From positions 1 to 29,475 of the forward strand of contig CAAEOT010000013.1 in assembly GCA_900757655.1 (NCBI GenBank): DNA of 29,475 nt. The letters run 5' to 3'. This stretch comes from an uncultured Oscillospiraceae bacterium (lineage in GTDB: Bacteria > Bacillota > Clostridia > Oscillospirales > Oscillospiraceae). Each line of letters starts with the position of its first letter. Within the stretch, counting starts at the first letter, position 1. This document shows, piece by piece, positions 15,343 to 23,961 of this stretch. The notes below the pieces were generated by a model. That model was not told the DNA's origin. It made no database searches and saw nothing but the letters and a program-made list of their open reading frames with translations. The position numbers and the translations under genes were made by a program.

Positions 15343-15416
15343 TTTCCCTCGCGATTTCCCTATGTAACTGACGCGCAGAGGACTGTGCGGAAAAACAGAA
15401 AAGGAGAACGCTACAT

Positions 15417-16040
15417 ATGAAGAAGAAAACGATTCTTGTGGCTGCCATCGCAGTCATGCTCGTCGCGGCGCTCGTCGTCGGCGGCACCCTCGCGTACTTC
15501 ACCGATACGAAGACCGCGGACAACACCTTCACCATGGGCAACGTCGCGATCACGCTCGATGAGAAGAACGCGAATCCGGACGCTCCGACCGGCAGCGGCC
15601 GTGTGACGGAGAACACCTACAACGTCTACCCCGGCCTGATCGTGGACAAGGACCCGACCGTGACCAACGTCGGCTCGAACGACGCATGGATTCGCGCAAA
15701 GATCGTTGTCAAGGCGAACATGGAGCAGCTCAATCAGCTTGGCCTGATCGAAGCCGCGAATGACGCGACCGGCGAGAAGCTGGCGAAAATCTTCAAGCTC
15801 GGTGCTGGCTGGAGCTACACCGGCAATGTCATCATGGGCGAAGACGGCACGTTTACTTTCGTCATGAAGTATGCGGACAAGCTTGCCCCGAATGCTGCAA
15901 CGCCTGTCTTTACGCAGGTCACCATCCCTGGTGAGACCGTTGTGGACAGCTTCAACTTCAACATCAATGTTGTTGCAGAAGCCATTCAGGCGGACGGCTT
16001 CAACACTTGGGACGCTGCTTTTGCCGCGTTTGACAAGTAA
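15417..16040 (+). CDS. SipW-dependent TasA/camelysin-like exported protein 2
   Basis: This 207-residue secreted protein carries the clearest SipW-type signal of the cluster: MKKKTILV, a hydrophobic core, then GGTLA-YFTDTKTADNTFTMGNV, with cleavage expected near Ala26. The body contains the family features YPGLIVDKDPTVTNVGSNDAWIRAKIVV in pieces (proline-glycine turn, then NxGSxxAWIRxK) and ends with a strand VVAEAIQADGF. This NxGxxxxYxRVKI pattern recurs in proteins 3 and 4, so they share a beta-sandwich fold. AAAGGAG lies about 10 bases before the ATG. It follows protein 1 by 74 bases. Confidence 0.88.
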   Translation: MKKKTILVAAIAVMLVAALVVGGTLAYFTDTKTADNTFTMGNVAITLDEKNANPDAPTGSGRVTENTYNVYPGLIVDKDPTVTNVGSNDAWIRAKIVVKANMEQLNQLGLIEAANDATGEKLAKIFKLGAGWSYTGNVIMGEDGTFTFVMKYADKLAPNAATPVFTQVTIPGETVVDSFNFNINVVAEAIQADGFNTWDAAFAAFDK

Positions 16041-16332
16041 TTCCCCGGCACCCCCGATGGGGCGGCGCGCCGCGCCGCCCCACTCGGAGCCTACGGGCCC
16101 GAAAGGGGCTGGCTTCCGTCCGGCGCAGACGCCGGCCGGGCCAAAGCTTCCCCGGCCCCTTTCGGCCCTTTATCCCCGGTTCCGTCCGGGCGCGGGCGGC
16201 GGAGCTGCCGCCGTCCACGCGCAGACTGAAAGAAAAAATCCCACAAAATTTTTTCCTGCGCGCGCCTTCCGGCGCGAAAAGTAAGCAGCCAGAAGCTGGA
16301 AACAGCTCCTCAAGGAGAAAGGTGGTTTGTGC
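16041..16332 (+). other. Highly structured 292-base intergenic region
   Basis: No gene is visible here. Bases 16058-16069 and 16071-16082 form a perfect 12-base inverted repeat. Bases 16095-16112 (GGGCCCGAAAGGGGCTGG) pair with 16152-16168 almost perfectly, enclosing a CCGGCG-CAGA-CGCCGG hairpin near 16120. Further short GC stems lie near 16196-16213 and 16256-16275, and there is a T-run after ACAAAA at about 16243-16254. The density of stems suggests partial terminators or RNA-processing sites between subunits 2 and 3, or a palindromic repeat element. Confidence 0.6.
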
Positions 16333-16938
16333 ATGAAGAAGAAGTGGACCATCGCGGCGGTGCTCGTCCTGGTGGTGGCGCTGCTTGCGGTTGGCACGTG
16401 GGCGTATTTCTCGGCCGTCGGCCGGGCGGATAACGTCATCACGATGGGCTCCGTCAAGCTTGCACTGCACGACGAGGACGGCAGCGGCCAACCGTTTACG
16501 ACGGTGAGCGCCATGCCCGGCAGCGTCGTGGACAAAGTGGTTTATGTGGAGAACGTCGGCTCCGGCGCGTTTTACACCCGCGTGAAGATCACGCCTGAGG
16601 TGGTCGCCGCGAATGGCGAGCTTGTCCCGCTCACGGACAGGAGCCTGCTCACGCTCGACCTGAACGACACTGACTGGATTCCCGGCGCGGACGGATACTA
16701 TTATTATAATGGTACGGTCGATCCGAAGGACGCCACGTCGAAGCTCTTCAACCACGTCACGTTCAGCACGGACATGGGCAATGAATATCAGAACACCACG
16801 GTGCATATCTACGTCACGGCCGAGGCCGTCCAGACGGCGAACCTGGACAAGTACGGCCCCATTGACGTGTGGAAGCACGTCGGAACGGTCGAGACGAGCA
16901 CTTCGAGCACGCAGATCGATCCGATCCCGGCAGCCTGA
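16333..16938 (+). CDS. SipW-dependent TasA/camelysin-like exported protein 3
   Basis: This 201-residue secreted protein has a signal peptide ending GTWA-YFSAVGRADNVITMGSVKL, with cleavage expected near Ala24, as in TasA (GTWA). The body has MPGSVVDKVVYVENVGSGAF and YTRVKITPEV, the shared fold pattern of the cluster, and a Tyr-run (DGYYYYNGTV). ATG 16333 follows AAAGGTGG by 7 bases; an upstream TTG is a poor alternative. It begins a tight run of genes: only 17 bases separate its stop from the adhesin start, so it is co-translated with the large adhesin and may be its specific partner or minor fibre subunit. Confidence 0.85.
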   Translation: MKKKWTIAAVLVLVVALLAVGTWAYFSAVGRADNVITMGSVKLALHDEDGSGQPFTTVSAMPGSVVDKVVYVENVGSGAFYTRVKITPEVVAANGELVPLTDRSLLTLDLNDTDWIPGADGYYYYNGTVDPKDATSKLFNHVTFSTDMGNEYQNTTVHIYVTAEAVQTANLDKYGPIDVWKHVGTVETSTSSTQIDPIPAA

Positions 16939-16955
16939 GAAAGGAGGACGAAAAC

Positions 16956-19900
16956 ATGAAAAAACGCATTCTCTCGCTCGTCCTCTGCGCAGCCATGCTG
17001 CTGAGCATGTGCCTGTTCCTCGGCGCCGGCGTGACGAACAGCCTGACCGTTTGCGACAGCAGCGGCGAGGCCGTCAAGCGTGTTGACCTCCCGGTGAACC
17101 AGAAGATCAGCCTGATGGCACAGGCACAGTCCGCCGCCGAGAACGATGCCTACCAGTGGCAGATCCGGGCGGCGAAGAACGTCTGGGCCAACATCCTCGG
17201 CTCGGACACGCAGACGCTCGAGCTGAGCTACCCCATGGTGGCCAGCGCCCTGAGCGAGAAAAACACGGTTCAGATCCGCTGCAGACTGACCAGCGCCGAG
17301 ACCGGCGAGGCCACGTTCAGCGATGCTGTCACGGTCGAGGTCACAGCCGCCACCGCTGTGGACACGCCCGCCTCCGCTGACGCTGCAGCCGCCCCGGTGC
17401 TCCGCAGCCCGGCCAAAGTCGCCGTGGCCGCGAACGACGCGCCGGAGTATGGCACATACACGATCATCATCAATTATAAGTTTGAAGATGGCAGAACGGC
17501 GGCGAACTCATGGAGCGCCACGGTTGCCAACGGCGCTACCTACACGCAGGACGTTACCAGCCCCACGGTCGTTGGCTATGCGCCGGATCAGCCGGTTGTA
17601 CAGGTAAATGCGTCTGAGGAAACGACGTACACCGTCTACTATAAGCCTGCTGAGGTGGAGTTCACCGTCAAGTATTACCAGCAGAACGTCGGTGATGACA
17701 AGTACATGCTCTCTGGGACGGTGACGAAGCGGGGTTATACGGAAGCCCCGGTCAGTAAGTACGCAACTGGCGCAGACGGCTTTGATGTGAACTATGATGG
17801 CTTCACGCGTCTGCTCTACGATGGCACGGCGACGATCGCAGCCGATGGCAGCACGGTCGTGGAGCTCTACTATGACCGCAACTACTACCTCATGAACTTC
17901 GACCTCGACGGCGGCTACGGCGTCGAACCCATCTATGCCCGCTACGACGCACCGATCAATGTCGGCACGCCCACCAAGCCGGGCTATACGTTCAATGTCT
18001 GGAAACCGGAACTTCCGGCGAAAATGCCTGCTGAGAACACCACCCACAAGGCAACATGGAACGCCGGCACGACCAGCTACACCGTCGTCTACTGGTATGA
18101 AAACGCGAATGACGGCGGCTACAGCTATGTTGCAGACCAGACGATTTCGGATGTTGAACCCGGTACTTCGGTCAGCAGTAATGATTACAAAGACCAAAAC
18201 TTTACAAGTGAAAACAAAGACACTAAGCATTTCACCTATAACGCAAGCAAGACCGAGAATGTCACCGTCAAAGGTGACGGCTCCACCATCCTGAACGTGT
18301 ATTTTACCAGAAATACCTATACGCTCAAGTTCAGAGAACTTGACTGCGATAAATGGTGGTTAATAACCCACACACACGATGATAGCTGTTATAAGGAGAT
18401 TAAAACCATCACCGCAAAGTATCAGGCAGACATCCACAATAATTTCCCCATTAAGGACGGAGATGAGACCATTTGGTGGAAGGTGCCGGATGGCACAGAA
18501 ACCTATGGTGAGCTCGATGAGCAAACATATCTTGGAAGCATTGATACTATGCCCGGCGAGAACATCACGTTTGAGAAGTATGACACCGAATCCGGCGCGA
18601 AAATTTATTACTATGTTGAAACGTTAAACGGAACTTCAGGAGATACCACCTACAATGGAAAGAATTACACGCAATATAAGGTGATTGATCTTGATTACAG
18701 CGGCAATACTAGTTTAACGTACAAAGAGGAATTTCATCCCATTACCGGCTTCACGCAGGGCGATTCCAAACCGACCCTCCCCAAGGACAGTAGCGTGAAG
18801 ATGCAGAAAAATAACTACCTATACTACACCCGCAACAGCTACAAATTGAAGTTCTACAACTACAATGATTATGTGGATGGTAAGGAAGCCAGCGTGCAGT
18901 ACAAAGCACCGCTGAGTGACTACAACAAGTTCACGCCTGCCTATCCGGCAAAGCTGGAAGAGGGCGCGTATGAGTTCGCCGGTTGGTACACGACCGCTGG
19001 CTGCTATGCCGGTTCTGAGGTCAACTGGGCTACGGCGACAATGCCCGCTTCCGACGTGACGCTCTATGCCAAGTGGGCGCCCAAGACCCACACCGTCAAG
19101 ACCTATCTGACGGAGAACGATTTGAACAGTAGCGCCCAGGCACAGGGAACATGGACGGTTTCCCACGGTACTGCCGTTCCGGAGAATCAGCGCCCCGTTA
19201 CACCTGAAAACGGCAAGTATACCTTCGTCGGCTGGTTCTACAAGGACAATGACGGCACGGAGCACGCGTTTGACTTCTCCATGCCGGTGACAAAGGATCT
19301 CAACCTCTACGCTAAGTGGAGCGCAAACACACTGGTGTCGTACACGATCAAGTATGCCGTGCGGAATGAGGATGGCACGCTTACTTATATCGCGGATGAC
19401 ACCAAGGGCAGCGCGTTGGCCTTGACCACCAAGACCTTTGAGGCCAAGACCGGCACACAGCTCAAGGAAGGCTATCAGTCCGGCTACTTCCCGACGACCT
19501 CCAGCCACTCGATCACGATGAACATTGACGGCGAAAACGAGTACACCTTCATCTATGAACCGAAGAAAGAGGTCAAATACACCGTCCGCTATCTGGAGAA
19601 GGACACGAACAGCGTCCTTCATCCGGAAAAGGCCGGAAGCACTCGCAACGCGGTCATTACCGAAAAGTTTGAACAGATCACCGGCTATGCGCCCGACGCT
19701 TATCAGAAGCGGTTGGTGCTGAGTGCGGATGATGCCCAGAACGTGATCACCTTCTGGTATGTGAAGGACGAGATTCATGCCCCGGTGCAGGTCATCCACT
19801 GGACGCAGAACATCGCAGGCGATGGATATACCGAGTATCAGTCCTCCACGAACCTGAACGGCGAGATTGGCACAACCTATACGGAGACCCCGCTGACCAT

Positions 19901-20852
19901 TCCGGGCTTCCAGTACAACGCAAAAAACAGCGAAGCCAGCGGCAAGCTGACGGCAAGCGGCCTTGTGCTGAATCTGTATTACGACCGCATCGACTATCCC
20001 TACGAATTCCGTTTTGTCGATATGGACACGAAGCAGCAGGTGGCAGATTCCGTGAGCGGCAGAGCGCGCTATCAGGCGCAGGTGACGGAGACGGCCAAAA
20101 CGATCCCCGGCTATGAGCTGGTCTCCGGAGCAAATTCTCAGTCGATGGTTATTCAGATTGAAGACCCGGACGACGTGGCAAGTAAGAATGTCAAGACCTT
20201 CTACTACCGCGAGCAGACAGTCGATATCAAGTATGTGGCCGTTGGCTTCGGCACACTGGACAAAGTGCAGGACAGCAATGTGAAGGTGCTGAGCGGCACG
20301 GTGCAGGGCTCGACGCCCACGCCGAAGCCCGGCTACAAGTTCGTCGGCTGGTACAAAGATGAAGGCTGCACGCAGCAGGTGGACAAAACCTGGGTGAATA
20401 CTGACACCAACAAGCTCACGCCGCAGAAGAGCGTGCCTTATGGTAATCAGGAAGGTTACAGAGCAGCTACTTACTACGCAAAGTTTGAGCGCGATGTGTT
20501 CGACCTGACGATCGAGAAGAAGGCTGCGAATGGCTCGAAGATCGACCAGAATCAGACCTTCGTGTTCCGCGTCCAAGGTGAGGGCGTGAATATGCAGGTC
20601 GTAATCACCGGCCCCGGCGAACAGACGATCAAGAACCTCCCGGTTGGCAATTACACCATCACCGAGGACACGAGCTGGTCATGGAAATACACGCCGGATG
20701 GCGATGCCACGCAGGAGCTCAAGGCCAGCAGCATCCAAGACGGCGTTGCGACCGTGACCTTCAAAAACAAAAATAACGGCACCAACTGGCTCACGAGCCT
20801 TGCCCAGGTCATCAACACATGGGCCACTGGTAAGGCAGAACTAAAGAAATGA
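16956..20852 (+). CDS. Large secreted repeat adhesin (InlB-B / MucBP-like repeats, prealbumin-like C-terminal domain)
   Basis: This 1298-residue protein has a Sec signal peptide (about 1-26) and an Ig-like segment (about 45-135, YQWQIRAAKNVW). A chain of InlB-B/Listeria-Bacteroides-type and MucBP-like repeats follows (about 155-1170), with characteristic FAGWYTT, FVGWFYKD and FVGWYKDEG turns and YAKW endings. The last 120 residues contain a SpaA/Cna-B-like prealbumin fold (VFRVQGEGV, IKNLPVGNYTITED). Such proteins bind host or matrix glycans and proteins. There is no LPxTG, SLH or membrane anchor at the C-terminus, so retention at the surface must come from partners. About residues 400-630 are AT-richer than the rest and contain HTHDDSCY. 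AAGGAGG lies 8 bases before ATG 16956, where the signal peptide starts. Confidence 0.85.
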   Translation: MKKRILSLVLCAAMLLSMCLFLGAGVTNSLTVCDSSGEAVKRVDLPVNQKISLMAQAQSAAENDAYQWQIRAAKNVWANILGSDTQTLELSYPMVASALSEKNTVQIRCRLTSAETGEATFSDAVTVEVTAATAVDTPASADAAAAPVLRSPAKVAVAANDAPEYGTYTIIINYKFEDGRTAANSWSATVANGATYTQDVTSPTVVGYAPDQPVVQVNASEETTYTVYYKPAEVEFTVKYYQQNVGDDKYMLSGTVTKRGYTEAPVSKYATGADGFDVNYDGFTRLLYDGTATIAADGSTVVELYYDRNYYLMNFDLDGGYGVEPIYARYDAPINVGTPTKPGYTFNVWKPELPAKMPAENTTHKATWNAGTTSYTVVYWYENANDGGYSYVADQTISDVEPGTSVSSNDYKDQNFTSENKDTKHFTYNASKTENVTVKGDGSTILNVYFTRNTYTLKFRELDCDKWWLITHTHDDSCYKEIKTITAKYQADIHNNFPIKDGDETIWWKVPDGTETYGELDEQTYLGSIDTMPGENITFEKYDTESGAKIYYYVETLNGTSGDTTYNGKNYTQYKVIDLDYSGNTSLTYKEEFHPITGFTQGDSKPTLPKDSSVKMQKNNYLYYTRNSYKLKFYNYNDYVDGKEASVQYKAPLSDYNKFTPAYPAKLEEGAYEFAGWYTTAGCYAGSEVNWATATMPASDVTLYAKWAPKTHTVKTYLTENDLNSSAQAQGTWTVSHGTAVPENQRPVTPENGKYTFVGWFYKDNDGTEHAFDFSMPVTKDLNLYAKWSANTLVSYTIKYAVRNEDGTLTYIADDTKGSALALTTKTFEAKTGTQLKEGYQSGYFPTTSSHSITMNIDGENEYTFIYEPKKEVKYTVRYLEKDTNSVLHPEKAGSTRNAVITEKFEQITGYAPDAYQKRLVLSADDAQNVITFWYVKDEIHAPVQVIHWTQNIAGDGYTEYQSSTNLNGEIGTTYTETPLTIPGFQYNAKNSEASGKLTASGLVLNLYYDRIDYPYEFRFVDMDTKQQVADSVSGRARYQAQVTETAKTIPGYELVSGANSQSMVIQIEDPDDVASKNVKTFYYREQTVDIKYVAVGFGTLDKVQDSNVKVLSGTVQGSTPTPKPGYKFVGWYKDEGCTQQVDKTWVNTDTNKLTPQKSVPYGNQEGYRAATYYAKFERDVFDLTIEKKAANGSKIDQNQTFVFRVQGEGVNMQVVITGPGEQTIKNLPVGNYTITEDTSWSWKYTPDGDATQELKASSIQDGVATVTFKNKNNGTNWLTSLAQVINTWATGKAELKK

Positions 20853-20868
20853 ACAGGAGGGATGACAC

Positions 20869-21465
20869 ATGAAACGTATCTTTAACGGTTCAGGCGGGAG
20901 AAAAGCCGCGCTCATCCTCTCCCTGTGCCTGATCTTCGCGCTGGCAGTCGGCACCACGGTTGCCCTGCTGGTCGCGCACACCAACGCAGTGACAAACACC
21001 TTTATGGCGGCCAAATCCGGAACGGACATCGTTGAGGAACTGAAAGACAACCAGAAAAAGAGCATCAAGGTTGAAAATACCGGCACGGCCACGTCCTATG
21101 TCCGCGTCAAGCTGGTCATGAACTGGGTGGATAATACCACCGGAAACATCGTTTCCGGCGACAACCTGCCGGAAGTCACGCTCAACGAGGCCGACTGGTT
21201 CGAGAAGGGCGGCATCTACTACTATAAGATGCCGGTCGCACCGGTCGGCGAAGAGCCGAACAATGTCACGAGCAACCTGCTGCAGGCGAACTCGCCCATC
21301 ACCGAGCCGACAGAGGGCAAGCCTGAGGGCTGCCACCTCGAGGTTACGGTGCTGGCCGAGAGTATTCAGGCCGCGCCGAGCACGGCTGTGCAACAGAGCT
21401 GGGGCGTGGACGTTGACCCTGCAACCAGTAAGTTGACACAGACCCCGCCGACCACGGCACCATAA
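20869..21465 (+). CDS. SipW-dependent TasA/camelysin-like exported protein 4
   Basis: This 198-residue secreted protein has a longer N-terminus (MKRIFNGSGGRKAA) before the hydrophobic core and a modified SipW-type ending, TVALLVAHTNAVTNTFMAAKSG. The body has IKVENTGTATSYVRVKLVM, the shared NxGxxxxYxRVK pattern, and a Tyr-rich GGIYYYKMPV like that of protein 3. The C-terminus is Pro/Thr-rich (QTPPTTAP). It follows the adhesin by 16 bases, with AGGAGGG 8 bases before the ATG, and precedes the SLH protein by 13 bases, so the three are made together. It may link the adhesin or fibre to the wall-anchored protein; that is inference. Confidence 0.82.
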   Translation: MKRIFNGSGGRKAALILSLCLIFALAVGTTVALLVAHTNAVTNTFMAAKSGTDIVEELKDNQKKSIKVENTGTATSYVRVKLVMNWVDNTTGNIVSGDNLPEVTLNEADWFEKGGIYYYKMPVAPVGEEPNNVTSNLLQANSPITEPTEGKPEGCHLEVTVLAESIQAAPSTAVQQSWGVDVDPATSKLTQTPPTTAP

Positions 21466-21478
21466 GGAGGGCAACGGT

Positions 21479-22786
21479 ATGAAACACAAAAAGCTTACCA
21501 TGATCGTCGCCCTCGTGCTGGTGGCCGCGCTGGCCGCTGGACTGGGCATCTGGGCGACGGGCGAGGCGAACATCCCCACCGTCACGTACTATGACGGCAC
21601 GGACGGCACCAACGCACACTTCACCTTCACTCACACCGGCAAGGGCTCGGACACGAACCTGTTCCCGAACTTCTCCGACTGCATGCCCGGCGACAGCCTC
21701 ACGCAGACCATCCGCGTGCAGGCCGACAGCAAAAACGGCGCGCAGGGCGCAAAGATCTATCTGCGCGCCGAGATCGACGGCGACGCCTCCGCCAAGGAAG
21801 GCTCCGCCATCACGTACAACGATGTGCTCGATCACATCAGCATGACCGTGTCGAAAAACGGCGTTGTGCTCGCGTCCAACAAGACCGCGAAGCTCTTCAG
21901 CCAGCTCGACGCGACCGAGGGCCTCAAGAGCAACGTCTTCATTGCCGAGGTCAGCCCCAAGACTGACCCGGTCGATCTGGACGTGACCATCGAGGTCGAC
22001 CCCGCCATGGGCAATGCGTTCCAGGAAGCGGCTGCGCACGTCGCGTTCGTGTTCTCCGTCGAGGACAACGAAGTGCCGCCTCCGCCGCTGGAGCGTGAGA
22101 AGCACGATGCGTACATCGTCGGCTACCCGAACGGCAACGTCGGCCCGAACGACAACATCACGCGTGCAGAGGTCGCCACGATCTTCTACCGTCTGCTGCA
22201 GGACGATGCGCGCGAACAGGTCTGGTGCACCACGTATCCGTACCCGGATGTGGAGGCCAACAGCTGGTACAGCAATCAGGTCGCCACGCTGACGAACGCC
22301 GGCATCCTCGCCGGCTTCCCGGACGGCAGATTCGGCCCGCACGAGCACATCACCCGCGCGGAGTTTGCCACGATCGCGGCGCTGTTCTTCCACGCGCCGG
22401 AGGTCGAGGGCGACGCGTTCTCCGATATCTCCGACAGCTGGGCGCGCGAGTACATCAACCGCGCGGCGGCCCTTGGCCTGGTCAGCGGCTTGCCGGACGG
22501 CACGTTCCGCCCGAATGCGGAGATCACCCGCGCCGAGGTCATGGAGATCATCAACAACGTCCTGTTCCGCACGCCGGACAAGGATCACTTCCTGGACGAT
22601 ATGGTCAAGTGGCCGGACAACAGCAATCCGAACGCTTGGTACTATGAGCCCGTGCAGGAGGCCACCAACAGCCACGATTACGAGCGCGTGGACAACACGT
22701 CGCCCGAGACGTGGACGAAGATCACGCAGCAGCGTGACTGGGATGCGCTGGAGGCCGAGCTGGCCCAGAAGTACCCCAACCGCTAA
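21479..22786 (+). CDS. TasA/camelysin-like domain fused to three SLH domains (wall anchor)
   Basis: This 435-residue secreted protein has a signal peptide (about 1-26, ending GIWA-TGEA), a TasA/camelysin-like domain (about 30-195, with MPGDSLTQTIRVQ), a Pro-rich linker (VPPPPLE, 199-205) and three SLH domains. Their TRAE motifs are at 228-231, 292-295 and 350-353. SLH domains bind secondary cell-wall polymers, often pyruvylated, in S-layer-type Gram-positives. Among the products of this operon only this one has a recognisable wall anchor, so it probably tethers the fibre. GGAGG lies ahead of ATG 21479. The gene ends the operon; a strong terminator follows. Confidence 0.92.
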   Translation: MKHKKLTMIVALVLVAALAAGLGIWATGEANIPTVTYYDGTDGTNAHFTFTHTGKGSDTNLFPNFSDCMPGDSLTQTIRVQADSKNGAQGAKIYLRAEIDGDASAKEGSAITYNDVLDHISMTVSKNGVVLASNKTAKLFSQLDATEGLKSNVFIAEVSPKTDPVDLDVTIEVDPAMGNAFQEAAAHVAFVFSVEDNEVPPPPLEREKHDAYIVGYPNGNVGPNDNITRAEVATIFYRLLQDDAREQVWCTTYPYPDVEANSWYSNQVATLTNAGILAGFPDGRFGPHEHITRAEFATIAALFFHAPEVEGDAFSDISDSWAREYINRAAALGLVSGLPDGTFRPNAEITRAEVMEIINNVLFRTPDKDHFLDDMVKWPDNSNPNAWYYEPVQEATNSHDYERVDNTSPETWTKITQQRDWDALEAELAQKYPNR

Positions 22787-22821
22787 GCGCGCAGCGCTGA
22801 CGGAAAACCCAACCATAGCGA

Positions 22822-22855
22822 ACACCCCCTGTGCAGAGCACAGGGGGTGTTTTTG
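22822..22855 (+). terminator. Terminator of the sipW-SLH operon
   Basis: ACACCCCCTGTGC (22822-22834) pairs perfectly with 22838-22850 around AGA; TTTT follows. A second GC-rich hairpin (22857-22864 with 22873-22880) lies just after. The stretch to 23037 is GC-rich with short repeats (CGCTTTGCGGT twice) and no gene. Confidence 0.9.
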
Positions 22856-23037
22856 CGCGGCCGATGTGATTTTCGGCCGCAAAATGAGATCGTTTTGCGT
22901 GGCCAGTGAGGTGTGATTCCGGACGGCGAGGGTGCGGTCGCGGCGCGGCGCTTTGCGGTTGATGTGCCGCGCTTTGCGGTGCCGCTTGGGTGCGGCGGCC
23001 GCCGGCGTCAGGTTTCCGCGCGCGGCAGACTGGCCGC

Positions 23038-23784
23038 GTTGCAGTAATCGGCCTGCGTGTCCGGCTCGGTGTCGTCGGCGCGGCGGCTGCCACGGTGCTG
23101 GCGCAGGCGGTGAGCGCGGTCATGTGCCTGCTGTATGCCTTTAGAGAATATCCGGAGCTCCATCTTTCCGGACAGGATTTTCACGCGGAGGTCTGCGTAT
23201 ATGCGCAGCACCTGGGTCAGGGTCTGCCGATGGGACTTCAGTTTTCGGTGCTGGCAATCGGCATCATCGTGATGCAGCGCGCGCTGGTCGGGTTTGACAT
23301 CGGGTAAGACGGCATCATGGCAGCCGGAAACCCCGCCCAGAACAGATTCGGCGCCGCCAACAAGCTCAACAATTTCCTGATGTGTCCGATGAATGCGCTC
23401 AGCACCGCGATCGTCAGCTTCAACGCGCAGAATCTGGGCGCGGGCAGGCAGGACCGGATCCGGCGCGGAACGGGCAAGAGTCTGCTGATCGGGCTCGCCA
23501 TGTATCTGGTTCTCGGCGGCGCCGGCATGCTCCTGACGATCAATGGTGCATACCAGTACCTGTTTATGAGCGCGGACAAGATCACGGCGGCCACGATCCG
23601 CTGTGGGAATCTGTATCTGTACGTGGATCTGTCTATGTATTTTGCGCTGATGATTCTGCTCGTCTTCCGCTTGGGCGTACAGGGCGTGGGGCATGCGGAG
23701 TTTGCACTGGCCGCCGGCTGCGCCGAGCTGGTCGCGCGGTACCTGCTCGGCGGCGCGCACAAAAAGCCAAGCGGGAACGACTGA
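23038..23784 (+). pseudogene. MATE-family multidrug efflux transporter, decayed remnant
   Basis: The frame encodes the second half of a MATE transporter: GVVGAAAATVLAQAVSAVMC, QGLPMGLQFSVLAIG, FGAANKLNNFLMCPMNAL and FNAQNLGAGRQDRIRRG are all typical. Two things are broken. The first half of the protein (about 180 of 450 residues) is absent; the DNA before 23038 does not encode it in any frame I can see. In addition a TAA stop at 23305-23307 interrupts the frame, which then continues without a shift (GFDIG-stop-DGIMAAG). No promoter or ribosome-binding site fits the surviving part. An ATG at 23317 could start only the last third. I treat it as a pseudogene. Confidence 0.82.
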
Positions 23785-23842
23785 AAATCGGTATTGGCAG
23801 CGCGGACGGGACGGGCGGACGACTTTGCGGGAGCAAGAGCCG

Positions 23843-23871
23843 TTGACAAGCAATCCGCAGCAGTATATTAT
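23843..23871 (+). promoter_or_regulatory. Promoter of the LOG-family gene (sigma-A type)
   Basis: A consensus TTGACA (23843-23848) and TATTAT (23866-23871) are separated by 17 bases. Transcription would start near 23878. Confidence 0.8.
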
Positions 23872-23894
23872 ACTATGGGTGGGTGTGTACCTGC

Positions 23895-23928
23895 CGGCAG
23901 TCAGACGAAGAGTCTGACTGCCGTTTTT
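23895..23928 (+). terminator. Promoter-proximal terminator / attenuator before the LOG-family gene
   Basis: CGGCAGTCAGAC (23895-23906) pairs perfectly with 23912-23923 (loop GAAGA), followed by TTTTT. It lies only about 20 bases after the expected start of transcription and 33 bases before the gene, so unchecked it would yield a 50-base RNA. This looks like an attenuator, or a terminator of a tiny RNA. I see no T-box or known riboswitch. Confidence 0.65.
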
Positions 23929-23961
23929 GTACCGGCCGAAGCGTGATCGGAGGGATTGTGT

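Noticed and set aside
16041..16332. Insertion sequence or small gene in the structured gap
   Set aside because: There is no transposase frame, no clear terminal repeat pair with target duplication, and no start with a ribosome-binding site apart from that of the next gene.
23872..23961. T-box or known riboswitch before the LOG-family gene
   Set aside because: The leader before the terminator is only about 45 bases and has no T-box sequence or recognised aptamer.
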